Of a stretch of DNA of 64,000 nucleotides, positions 36,721-47,559 are shown one piece after another. The notes beneath the pieces are model-generated. The model ran no database searches, was not told where the DNA came from, and saw nothing but the letters and a program-made list of their open reading frames with translations. Positions within the stretch are counted from its first letter, which is position 1; the number at the start of each line of letters is the position of its first letter. Source of the DNA: Amylostereum areolatum (lineage: Eukaryota > Basidiomycota > Agaricomycetes > Russulales > Stereaceae); assembly GCA_012932865.1 (NCBI GenBank), contig SAXG01000023.1, positions 623,559-687,558 on the forward strand, given 5' to 3'. Position numbers and translations under genes: made by a program.

Positions 36721-36816
36721 CGTGTGCACGCGAAGTCGTGTGTGGGGGAGGAGTCTATGTACAAGAAGGGGGGATCGATGGGGAGCGCGGAGGAGACGAG
36801 CGGCCTGGGACAGCAT
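36721..36816 (-). promoter_or_regulatory. Upstream in-frame start and mitochondrial leader of HisRS
   Basis: ATG at 36816 opens a 32-residue in-frame extension beginning MLSQAARLLRAPHRSPLL, rich in Arg, Leu and Ser, with no Asp or Glu. It joins directly to the cytosolic start at 36720. This matches the dual-localisation scheme of yeast HTS1, where two starts give mitochondrial and cytosolic enzyme. Confidence 0.75.
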
Positions 36817-37118
36817 CCACAGAAATGACTGCAGAACGCGATTTCCGCCCGTGACTCGATTATCGGGCAACTCCTCCTCGCCAATCACTCGGGCATTCCA
36901 GCATCTCGACATCGTCGCTTTCGGCTATCGCATTGTGGCAAGAACTTGAAGAAGGAAAAAAATGCGTGTTCATGCAACGTGCGCTATGTGCCCGTGTACG
37001 TCAGTAACGTGCGTAAAATGGCGTACTTCCGAAACATGTGGTAAAATATCTGTAATCGCGTATAGTATCCCGTTCGCATCGAGTCGGGGCCGACGAGTCC
37101 TGCCCGACTTCCCTTACT
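36817..37118. promoter_or_regulatory. HisRS promoter and phosphotransferase 3' region
   Basis: About 300 bases between the longest HisRS start and the phosphotransferase stop, both on the minus strand. No clear core elements. Confidence 0.4.
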
Positions 37119-38929
37119 TCAGATCCGCTTTTCTGTCGTGGGTTTTGCATCCCTCCACACCCCCCTCGAATCCTTTTTCCGCACCGTCATGCACGCAATG
37201 CCCAGGTAGTTGGTGATATCGTTGATCACCAGCACCACGAAGCGTCCGTACGACAAGGCCGCGATGAAAAGCGTCACGTACACGAAACGCTCCGTTGTTT
37301 CGGGCGAGTGCTGAATCACAGGGGCACTGAATGCACGGCCGGTTGTCAGCGTGCAGAAACATTACATGAACATAGCGAAACACACCGTCCAATGAGCCAC
37401 GGGAGATTGGCATCCACCGCACCAAGGATGCTCCAGAGCCACAGTGAGTCCCACCACGGGAACGGCTCGCTCGTGACGTGTGCCAAGATCATACGTCCGA
37501 CCTGGTGTGCAAACAGAAGGCCCCACGAGCAGAGGAAGGGAACAAAGGCCGGCGAGTGTAAGATGTCAGAGTTCGTGAGTTTGGGATGGTTCATCCAAAG
37601 GACCTGCAAAAGCGCCGATGCAGGGAAGGGCAAGAGGTAGAGCAGGGGCTTGAGGACGGATTTTCCCGACGAGCGACATGCTTTGAAGACGTTGAAGTAG
37701 CTGGGGAAGGGCGTCAATAACTGCTCGAGATAGCTACAGGGACCCATACCTGGACATAATGTTAAACGCCAACGCGAGCGACGCAAAAACCATGAAGGTC
37801 TCATTCAAGCCCACGTTCGGCACGCGCGACGCAATGACCTCGATCTTTTCAAGGCCAGTGAATGTAAGGAACTTCTGATCCCAAAATGCGGGCCCTATCG
37901 TTCCATAAGTCGGCGAACATGACTAAAAGCAAAAGCAAACCGCACCATAGAACCCGGTGATCATGTAGATTGCTACGATCATAAGGATACCTTCAACAGG
38001 CCCCGAAAAAACACCCAAGTAGAGAGTACCTACGACTATATGTCAGAGCGCCGCTCCCGATGCGGGGTACCAAAGCTCACCGGTGTGATACTCTTCCCAT
38101 GTCGTCAAGTAAAAGTTAGCCAGGGTGGCTATTTGCGATGCAACGGTCCACCAGGAGCGTCCGAGGTTCAGGGCATGGGATGCAAGGACAACTTCTAGCT
38201 AGCTGGTAGGTCAGAACGCGTGTATTCCTCGAGTTTTAAGCGCTGCTGGCTTACCGTCGTGTTTATCGCGTCGCACCCTGCGTCCACGGGGCGTGTCATC
38301 GGTAGCCAAACAACTTTTACGAGGAATGAAGACGTACCATGATCGAACATCTCGCCGAGGGGACCTGCCATGCCCGTCCTTCGCGCCTGTTTTCTACACG
38401 TCACGAAAAGACGTAAAAACCTAACCCATAGCCGAAAGGGGAGAAACACACCCGTCGATCGCGTCGAAGGATTGATAGAGGAAAAGACCGATGCCCCAGC
38501 TGTCCACGGTCATCCAAATGAGCTTGGATATGGAGAGCGGCCGGACGAAACGCACGTGAAGTAGATCCAGTTAGGGGGTCCCGTCGAGCCCTCCTTGTGC
38601 ACGAGGTAGGTGGGGTCGTAGTACACCATCGTCGCAAAATTGAAAACCACGATGGCTAGCCCCGACAGCGTGATCTACCGGTACATTGATGTCAGAAGTC
38701 TCCTATGAGGAGAAGCGAAATCCACTCACGGTATTCGGGGCGACCGACGTTGGCCAGAGCGTGACGAACCAATTCCAGAAGGGATTCAGGACATAATTCG
38801 ACAGCAGGGACCTATGCTCGAGAGTCAAAAACCGATGGCTGCAATGAGAAACGGCACCACGTACTTGTCGACACCCTTATACTTGTAATTTTTGAGATTG
38901 GCGAGTGCATGCTGGGGGATATATCCCAT
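37119..38929 (-). CDS. Choline/ethanolamine phosphotransferase (CDP-alcohol type)
   Basis: Last step of the Kennedy pathway: transfers phosphocholine or phosphoethanolamine from CDP-alcohol to diacylglycerol in the ER membrane. Eleven exons: 38929-38865, 38811-38730, 38674-38556, 38499-38452, 38393-38338, 38277-38255, 38198-38081, 38035-37946, 37894-37750, 37700-37386 and 37326-37119; 1269 nt, 422 residues. The CDP-alcohol signature DGKQARRTGMAGPLGEMFD, followed by HGCDA, satisfies D-G-x2-A-R-x8-G-x3-D-x3-D. Multiple membrane segments follow (TLYLGVFSGPVEGILMIVAI among them). A 23-nt micro-exon carries the final Asp of the signature. The N-terminus MGYIPQHALANLKNYKYKG is typical of yeast EPT1/CPT1 relatives. 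Which head group is preferred cannot be told. Confidence 0.94.
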
Positions 38930-39473
38930 GGTGTGAGCGCGTCACAATCGAGCGGGGGGACGAATTATGGGGAGGGGAGGGGAAGGGGGACGTGTCTAGG
39001 GGCGTTGTGCGAGACGTAAAACCATAAGAGAGGAGGAAGGGATGCGAGGCGGGTCCCGGTGCGAAGTCTGAGAGGGACCGTTCCGACGAGGGGGAAAACA
39101 TTCGGTCAGTCGTGACGACATCGAGATTACGCCCAGCACGTGCCTCTGGTCTACATAGTCGTCCGACTCCCAGTGCCCAAGTTCCCCTCCTCTTGAAGCT
39201 TGAGCTTGAGCCTGAGTGAGTAGCATGCTTGAATGGTCGATATTTGACAAGAAGAAATCCAATCGAAGTGAGTACAGTACCGCTCACGCCCGCAGTCCAT
39301 GAATAATTATATGAGAATTACTGAATCGTGCCAGCGGGTGTCACGTTCATTGGTATTGTAATGAGTCCGAGGGAAAAGGGCAATGGCATGATCGATCTAG
39401 AAGTCTATGTACAAACAAAGAGTTGCAATAACCTGAAAAAATAAGCCGATGTATCAAGGAGGTCCCCAGCTGT
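38930..39473. promoter_or_regulatory. Phosphotransferase upstream region
   Basis: About 540 bases between the phosphotransferase start and the stop of the next minus-strand gene. The first 150 bases upstream of the start read C/T-rich on the minus strand. No gene seen. Confidence 0.4.
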
Positions 39474-41250
39474 TCAAAACCCGGTGCGCTCGTTGAAGGT
39501 GCGTAACTCATACTCCTCGTCGTTCTCCGAGGCATTGGCTGCCACGGGGGACTGAGCGCAGGAGATGGGGACAAGAATCGACGTATAGCCTCGTTCGTCA
39601 TCGTCGACCCGTTTGTAGTAGGCCCTTCGGAGGGAGATAATGAGCCGGTTCGCGAAAATGGCGGATAGTGAGAAGCCGAATCCAGTGCCAAGTTCGTTGA
39701 GGGCGGGCTACGAGAACGATGCTTAGCAATGACACGTCTAGGTGCTACGATAAGCACGCACGATATTATATATCCAGATGACCTGGTTGCCGAGGTAGAT
39801 CCAAAAGAGACTGCACGTAACGGTGAGCTCGCGCGGCGCACGATCCTCGAAGGGGCCAAGCGTAGAGACGACATACAAACCGAAATAGTATACAGAGTCC
39901 TTCGTAAGAATCCCGAAATATCCCGTTCTTCAGGGCTGTCTTGCGATGCGTCCACGCACTGTAGATGCTCAGCGAGAAAAAGATGGACTCGGTGACGAGG
40001 ATCGCGGTGTAATAGAAGACAACCCATGGTTTTCCGGGGTCATCGTAATCGGCACAGATGAAACACGCCATTGGCGGGGCTATTTCCACCTGCGTAGACG
40101 TTATAGTCGTATCCGTGGACGTTAGGAAATAGAGAGATGATCGTACCAAAGCCTGAGGGAACCCCGAAGAGTACACCCAGTACGACAGACTCGCCGATCA
40201 CTACGAAGATAAGCAGGGCTACGATAACCCTACTGTTCCTGTACATCGCATATAGCCGCAAGACAAGAACGACTGCACAAGTGGTTGGGCCCGGAAATCT
40301 GTTGGGGGGGAAGATAGAACATACGATGGGTAGTTATGACCTGGATTGATGCCCCCGTATTTTGCCAGTGAAAGAACCTGCTGCCTGGAGATTTCTATTC
40401 AGACTAAAGCCCGGGAAAGCAAAGCAGACTAATACACACAGCTGAAAGGGGCGGCCGCAACCGCCTGAGTTATCGCGGTAGAGTACTTACGAAGAAAGGG
40501 GATCCAAAACTCACTACTATAGCAGATCGGCGGATCAGACAAGGGTTGGCCGTCAACGAAGAGTGGTCGAGCGTATAGCTCACCTCGTAAGTAGGATGCG
40601 ATTTCAGAAATACTGGATTGACAGTTAGTTGTCTGCAAGAATCAAGCAGTAGTAGTACGCACCAAGCGCGTTTCCTCTACGAGTTCCCCCACGTGTTAGA
40701 TAGTAGAATTCTGGGAGGGGATGGGGAGCGCACACGATGAAGGCGATTGTATAATAACGGCTCTGAACGAGAAGAGAAGCGTGTTAGATGCTCCCATCCG
40801 ACGGAATCCATGCGAGGTCCATAACGTACCCACAGGAATAACAGCTTGCCAAACGTCAATCGCCTTTTCTGTCAGGTGAAGGTAAGAGACGTCGAGCAAC
40901 ACTTGGCAGAGATTCCAGGTTACCCAAAAGTATTCCACCTGCAAAAAAATCCGATGAGGCTCCAGTGAGTGCAATCTGGGTCAGACAGCACACGTACCTC
41001 ATTGCTGAACTGGAGGACTGTTTGGCACGAGAATAAGGGCGGGATAAGAAAACACAGTGAGCTTTAAACTATACTGCGTTGGCGGGCTCACGGTGCTCGT
41101 AAACAATAAGAGCCGCTGCTACAACTGAAGGAAGGACCGCATAAGAAATCGCTGAAGAAAAGGCGGGGACACTTGCTTTGACAGCATCGCTCCGCATCTG
41201 CTCGCCGCCACGCCACTGTGTCGACAGACATAAGGCAGTATGACCCTAGG
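39474..41250 (-). CDS. DUF6533-type multi-pass membrane protein, frameshifted
   Basis: Basidiomycete membrane protein of unknown function. The N-terminal DUF6533-like region is pieced from two exons: VYEHLLQFSNE joined to VEYFWVTWNLCQVLL. Then CAVVLVLRLYAMYRNSRV and two helices (IVALLIFVVIGESVVLGVLF), PPMACFICADYDDPGKPW, YTAILVTESIFFSLSIYSAW, ILTKDSVYYFGLYVVSTLG, CSLFWIYLGNQVIWIYNI, and the tail PALNELGTGFGFSLSAIFAN ending FNERTGF with stop at 39474. Between THRKTALKNG and YFGILTKDSV the frame must shift by one base; removing one base of a three-base run at 39922-39924 restores it. No intron can explain this. The first exon is not resolved, so the 5' boundary is approximate. Confidence 0.65.
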
Positions 41251-42355
41251 GGTGGAGGGACGGTTCCAGATTGACCGAGTGAGAGCAACCCGGGGAAAAG
41301 TAAACGCAGCTGTCTTCGATAGCGACGAGATGGCGCGCTCTCGACGCTTGTAACGCATCGTTCTTAAGAGGGATGTATGTGCCAGAGAATGGTCTTACCA
41401 ACTTGCTGCGAGCCCCGTAAAAGGATGGCCTTCTTTCCGAGCGATGAAGGTCTGATATAGCCTAAGTCGACACGTTGCCGTCACCCCGTGCGGCACCGAT
41501 GCAACCACTTGCTTCGCTGGTTTCGACATTGGCAGTCGAAGAGCCTGCATAGATCACAGATGGAACCTTGCCTCGGATGTAGAACAGATGCATCCGGCGG
41601 TCCGCGCGTGCTGTCATGTTGCGTATGGGGCATTTGTCTACATATGCCACGGACATTTGGGCGTACAAGGAGACTTAAATGGAGGGCGTAAAGGTTGTGT
41701 TGACCTGTCACGTCAAGAGATACCGCTGGTGATAAATGCGGGAAAAGATGGTGCAGGTTCAGCGGTAAGGAGAAGGATCGTTTACTTCTCTAGATTGAGA
41801 AGGCGAGCATGCAAGTCTGACGGCGCTGCAGAGCCCCGAGGAACGCGGCTAGATACAGCCACAGTTGCTGGCATTTTGAAAGCGTTGATGACCTTGTGAA
41901 CAAGAACCCACGGGGACAGTTGGTCGGATTCAGAGAGTAGGACATGTAAAGACTTACGATGCCGAGAGCGTTGAGAAAATGCCGTTCGATTTTACGTACC
42001 AGTCTGCCTCCTCTTCCGGGTGAGTTTGGTGGACAATTCGATTTGGACTATATTTACTTCTGAGCGCCGAGCTTCTGGATGAGACACTGTACGACTTCTG
42101 TCTATCTTATCCCAGCGGTGCAGCCAGGTGTTCCGGATGCATCCCCGCGCTCGTCGGCTTGTCGCGCGTCGTGATTGATCACAGGACGCTGGCAGATGCA
42201 TGAGAGTGATGTGGGAGGCTTCGCATTGGATTCCCTTCCCTTTCTTCGTGGAATGGGGACGCGACGATATGCACACTGACAAGGCGCCGGCGGGCCTCTG
42301 GGAGTTCCTTCATCGAGTCCTGAGTCCCCGTCGCTTCTTGGACATCCACTCTCAC
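41251..42355. other. Intergenic, about 1.1 kb
   Basis: Divergent promoter region between the membrane-protein gene and the permease gene. Frames of about 100 codons occur on both strands, but none shows motifs or splice partners. Confidence 0.4.
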
Positions 42356-44661
42356 ATGTCGTCTTCGCCAACCTCCTCCGCCAAAGACCACGAGTCCTTG
42401 CCAATTTCGGCGGGAACCCCGCTCACGGGGGACGAATTGCTCCTGCAACAGCTCGGATACAAGCAGGAGCTTCGCAGGACGTTCACTCCTCTGGAATTGT
42501 TCGGCGTCGGTTTCAGCATCATCGGGTTGTTTCCCTCGATCTCGTACGTACCTCGGCCATTCTCCGTCGTCTGCCTATCATGCTCACGTTCTTGCCCGCA
42601 GTTCTGTCCTTGTCTATGCTATCCCTAATGGCGGTCCGTCGGCGATGGTGTGGGGGGTGAGTCCATTCCTATCACAGCTCTTGTAAAATTGGTGTCGTGA
42701 TGCACCATACATCTTCAGTGGGCTGTCTGTGTCATCGGTCTTCTTTCCATCGCGCTCTCCATCGCAGAACTCGGCTCTGCTGCTCCGACCTCGGGCGGGC
42801 TCTACTACTGGACCCATTCCTTCTCGTCTCCTCGGTACAAAAATGTTCTGTCCTGGATCGTCGGATGTGAGCTTTTGTAACCTCGCGCTCAACGGCATGT
42901 CTAATATATGCACTCCTAGACTCGAATACAGTAGGGAATATCGCCAGCGTAGCCTCCGTGGACTGGGGGTTCTCCTTGCAACTCATGGCCGCTGTCAGCA
43001 TTGGAAGCGACCTTGCATATATTCCCACCACTGCTCAAACCTTGTACGTGCCAACCTTCTTCGAACGAGCGAACAATACTAATTCGTGGACGAACAAAGT
43101 GGGGTATTCATCGCGGTCCTTATCATCCACGGTCTCGTGTGCAGCGTCGCCGTCAAGTACATTGCCCGCCTGCAGCCCCTTTACATCACTCTCAACGCCC
43201 TGCACGTACCGCATCTTTTATCCCGCATATCACTGAGGGGCTGACATTCGACCTTAGATTATGCCTTGCCATCATCATCGCTCTCCCCATCGCCACTCCC
43301 AAGGAATTCAGAAACACGAGCAAATACGTTTTCGGCAGTTTTCAAAATGGTCAACATTCGCGACTACTTTGTGACAGCTTGTCTGCTTACACCTTGGCCG
43401 TCCTCCAGCGTCCGGTTGGCCCGACGGTTATGCGTTCTTTCTCAGCTTTCTGGCGCCACTTTGGGCTATAGGTGATTATATGCGTGGTCTTGGAGAAAGC
43501 GCCAGTAGTTGAGTGTTGCTAGGTGCATTCGACGCAAGCGTACACATCAGTGAGGAAGCCACCAACGCGAGTGTCGCCGTGCCTTGGGCGCTGTTGAGCG
43601 CAACAGGGATCGCCAGCGTTCTTGGATGGGGTAATGTCATGTTCTCCCTGCACCGTTTGTCATGCTAACTTTCCGCATTAGCCATCATCATTGTTATCGC
43701 ATTCAACATGGGGGACGACCTGCAAGCAATCCTGAGCAGCAATATCGGTCAGCCCATGGCTGTAGTAAGTCAACCTTTTCTCGTCTCTGCCATCTTTAAG
43801 CGCGCTTCTTCAGATCCTATTCAATAGCTTCGGACGAAGCGGGACGCTCGCGGTGTGGATCGTCGCTGTCATTGTTCAGTACGTTATTAATAACTATTCA
43901 TTCCAGCTCCCTATTCGCTCCTGACGTATGTCTTCACTCGTAGATTTATCATGGGAATGGATATGGTACGGGCTTTCTATCCTCCAAGGAAAACAATGTC
44001 TTACCTCGCGGCAAGCTCGTCGTCTGCTCTCGTCAAATCTTTGCGTTTTCGCGGGATGGCGCCCTTCCTTTTTCTGGAATCATCCGCCGGGTTGCTCCCC
44101 GCACGCGGGCGCCGATTTTCGCGGTCTGGTTTGCCGTCGCCGTCGCCGCTCTCCTTGGCCTGCTGGCGTTCGCAGGCGCGAACGCGATCGGCGCGATCTT
44201 TTCGCTCGTCGTCGCTGCCCAATTCGTCGCATACGCGATCCCCATCAGCGCGCGGTTTTGGGGGAAGAACAAGTTTCGGCCTGGTCCTTTCCGCCTTGGA
44301 CGTGCGGTGCGCTCCTTTCGTCTCCTCGCTCTCCCTTTCAGTACTAACTTCGCGGTCGTAGGGGTTTCCGATCGCGGTGTTCGCCGTCACGTTCATGTCC
44401 TTCATCCTGGTCGTGTTTTTCTTCCCCGCGACGCCCGCGCCGACGGCGGCTACGATGAACTACACCGTTGTTGTCCTGGGCGGCACTATTCTGCTTTCGC
44501 TCGCGTATTTCTACTTCCCGAAGTATGGCGGCGTATACTGGTTTGCAGGGCCCCTGCCAACGGTTGGAGAGAAGGGGGGGGGGGGATCCGATGGAGATGC
44601 TAGTCGAGTTAGCATGGAAAAAGACGATCACAGGCGAGGATTTGAAGAGTACTTAGCCTAG
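42356..44661 (+). CDS. Amino-acid / choline-type permease (APC superfamily)
   Basis: Thirteen exons: 42356-42543, 42602-42656, 42719-42866, 42920-43043, 43100-43201, 43258-43349, 43409-43471, 43523-43630, 43682-43764, 43814-43878, 43944-43965, 44016-44306 and 44362-44661; 1641 nt, 546 residues. About 12 membrane helices. Landmarks: LFGVGFSIIGLFPSIS, IAELGSAAPTSGGLYYW, YIPTTAQT, SFLAPLWAIGAFDASVHIS, SEEATNASVAVPWALLS, MDMLVVCSRQIFAFSRDG and the C-terminal FPKYGGVYWFAGP. This pattern matches fungal GABA/choline/biotin-precursor permeases (UGA4, HNM1, BIO5 group) at the plasma or vacuolar membrane; the substrate is unknown. The fifth intron has a GC donor (GCACGT at 43202). A run of 12 G lies in the last exon and the frame passes through it. 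Confidence 0.9.
44574..44585 (+). repeat. 12-base G homopolymer inside a coding exon
   Basis: Twelve consecutive G residues in the permease last exon, encoding part of a Gly run in the cytosolic tail. Gain or loss of one base would replace the last 25 or so residues. Confidence 0.95.
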
Positions 44662-45419
44662 TCTTCCTTCGATGGTCTGTAGGATACCTGTCCTGTCCCC
44701 CGCGATGTGCTGATGCGTTTCATACCTAATAGCGGAGCAACGCATTTAGATGATCAGAATCCAATTCGAAGTGACTACATACTGTGTGTATAGTTGTAGG
44801 TAAGTTACGCTACGGTGGTGCAATGATTGGCCCGGGACATGGCAAACTCCGGCGAATGATGGAGTGTGCATGCAACTGTGCCCACGCGCCACGACGATGG
44901 CGAGGCGCCGCATTGAAATAACAGGTATGGACATTTCTTTCTTGTTCATCTACGCAACTTTCCACCCGCTAATCACGCTAAACGCCAACCCCATTAGACT
45001 CGCCGCTGGCCCTGATGAACGCCAGTTCGCCATTTGCATCACGCGTTGCGACTCTTCTTATTGACAAGACATCATATACCATCTACCTGCTCGAAGGTGT
45101 CGTTACCCTAGTATTCATCGTCATCATTCCCATCGCAAGCTCACGTAGTGGTAAATAGGAGGCTGTGTCATGTTTGAAACCTTGAGAAGCAATATTCGGC
45201 TCGTCCGCCGTCCGTTTGCACCGGCCTGCTCCTCCGCCCTCGACGGGTTCCCAGTCCCGAAACAGTTATGCGAAATCTCGCCGAAGTTTCCTAGGAGTAT
45301 CTCTACCCATATCCTTCTCGGGGAATCACCCACGGAGCGTCCCTCCAGGCTGCCGCCGAGGGGTATATCTCGAGGCGCGAAGGGAACCCCCAACGTTTGA
45401 TCTCCCATTCCCATCTTTC
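44662..45419. promoter_or_regulatory. Upstream region of the battenin-like gene
   Basis: About 760 bases between two plus-strand genes, containing the permease 3' UTR and the next promoter. No supported gene. Confidence 0.4.
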
Positions 45420-46914
45420 ATGGCGGACACCCCTTCTCTCGCAGAGACACTGGCAATCTCTTCCGGAAAATCCTCCAAGGATGATATCTCATCAGCCGTC
45501 GAGCCTGTCTTGCTGTCTACACCACCCCGAGTCATTGTCGTACAAGACCTGCCGAAGCTCGCCTGGACAGCGTGGTTCCAGAGAGACATGATGGCTTTTT
45601 TCCTCTTCGGTGTAGTGGTCCGTGCTCCCTTTCGGTTTCTTTTTCACGTCGTTGCTCATACATTGGCTGTAGGTGCCCTTGCCGACCATAGTCGCCACCT
45701 CCGCGGCCAGGATCATGCTGGTCGGCATCACAGGCGTATCCGGGGTTTCGTATGCAATCCCAGCCGCACTCGCGTCGTTCGTCACTCCGATGTTCGTCCA
45801 CCATGTGCCTTATCCTATGCGCGTCGGCTTCAACACCGCCTTTTCCGTCTTGAGCCTGCTCGTATGCACCTTTGGTGGTTCGGTGGCCGGCCCTATTATC
45901 GGGACGATGCTCACGGGTGCGGTGTATGGGTTTGGGAGCAACCTGTATCTCGCCACGGCCGCGTTCTACGACCAACGGACAGTCATCGCGTTCAGCATCG
46001 GTACCAGTTACGTCCCCCGTCTCTGTCTCGCGTATATTGTCCAGCTAACTCACTGCCAGATTTATCATGTTTGCTTGGCCCGGCGCTGTACATTCCGCTG
46101 ATGAAGGGCCTCGACGACGACTGGAAAACCACACTCCGTATCCTGGCTGCAGTCCCAGCTATCCAGCCCATCGTTTGGTGGGTCCTTTTACCGGCAATCG
46201 GACGAGCGGACGCAGAGCGGACGCGCAAGGCGGCCAACGCGCTCGAGCGTACGGCGTCGGACCTGGAGAAGAGAGTGGATGAGGCGCGGACGGGGTTTGG
46301 GCCTGGCAGGACGCGTTTGGGCGTCTTCTTCCGCGTCATCTTCCCGCGCTACGTCCTCCCACTCATGCTCTGCACATGTGGCGCGTTCTTCACGCTCGAG
46401 GGGCTCGTTCCGGCGTTCGACACCCTGCGCGTCTTCAAGCTCTCCCCGACCGGAGATTTATTCTACGAGCTCAACGGTACGCGTGCCACCCGCCTGCCTG
46501 TGTCCCGTGCGTGGCACGATCGCTCATACGTTCGTCTCTGCAGTCCTCCTGTACGGCTCGGCCTCGTTTCTGTTCGCGCTGATCGCGATCAAGCGTGCGC
46601 TGCCGCAGATCTGGCTGTGGGCCGCGCTGGAATGGACCATCGCCGTGCTGGGCATCGTGCAGCTGTTCGCGCCCTTCCTGAAGTACTTCCCCGTGTGGCT
46701 TTGTTTCATATGGGCCGTGGGCGGCATCGTGGGCGGGTCGACGACGAACACGAACTACAAAGTCGCGGACGACTTCCGCCGGAGCCAGGACAGCGAGGAC
46801 GTGCGCGCGTTCGCGATGAGCTGCGCCGGGTTCGGCAATTTCGCGGGGGACGCGGTCGGGGGAGCGTTCGCGGTTCTGGTGCAGAACTTGGCGGACAAGC
46901 GGCACCGTGGATAG
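45420..46914 (+). CDS. Battenin (CLN3/Btn1)-like membrane protein
   Basis: Exons 45420-45611, 45673-46000, 46060-46476 and 46544-46914; 1308 nt, 435 residues, close to human CLN3 (438). Battenin proteins are multi-pass lysosomal/vacuolar membrane proteins linked to pH and metabolite homeostasis. Matching features: GAVYGFGSNLYLATAAFYD (equivalent of the family GLGE-TFL region), LGPALYIPLMKGL, IFPRYVLPLMLCTCGAFFTL and especially the C-terminal VWLCFIWAVGGIVGGSTTNT followed by NYKVADD, which parallels the family LLGGAxYVNTFxKI motif. The usual N-terminal NNxxYVxxLSAA segment is not present: FFLFG runs straight into VPLPTIVATSAARIML. It is thus a divergent member; another transporter family is possible. 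Confidence 0.6.
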
Positions 46915-47559
46915 GTCAACCAACAAGTAAAACGGCAGTCTGATGCGGGCCAAGGCCGACGAGAAGGAATCGATAATAAATTACATGTAACAAAAAGTAC
47001 GTATCCTGGCCGTGGGAATAATCCACCCTTGTTACCGATGGGATGGCGGAAAACACCATCGACTCAACCATTGAAGTCAAAGCTAAGTACTTACTACTTA
47101 CCTTCCTGTTTTTCGGAGGTCCACTGGCGCCCGCTTGAAACATATATAAGATGTCTTTCAGGGGCGCATACCCACCAGAATGTTCCATATCCCCCTTTGG
47201 TCACGTCCTACAATCGGCGGTCGACGTTGTGCTGGCACCCACGGCCGCAGTCTCTCAGGCTCTCCTCCCCGTGAATCCTTGGCGTCTCTTTCCTTTATAT
47301 CCACAGGGAAGATCAAGGGCAGACTCTTTCTCGCCGCTTCTTTAGGCACTGGCACGGACCGGGCTGGCAGTGGGTAAATAGCCTGCTGTGTCTGTACGCA
47401 GACTCACGCGTCCCTCCTCGTCGGGGGATAAGTACCATGAGGGATAGGTACCATGCACACATGAGCACACGTGTGTAGACTTGCAGACAAATATCAACCG
47501 TATTCTATATATACATATACAATACATCCGTATAATTTAAACAAAGCCAACACCAATCC
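46915..47559. terminator. Convergent 3' region
   Basis: About 645 bases between the battenin-like stop (plus) and the regulator stop (minus). AT-rich near 47500-47540 (TATATATACATATACAATAC-like), consistent with 3' processing signals. No gene seen. Confidence 0.4.

Noticed and set aside
45216..46943. 575-codon open frame over the battenin-like gene
   Set aside because: It reads exons 1 and 3 of the real gene in the right frame but passes through introns and a wrong frame in exons 2 and 4; translated text there is Arg/His-rich noise. The four-exon model gives coherent membrane helices throughout.
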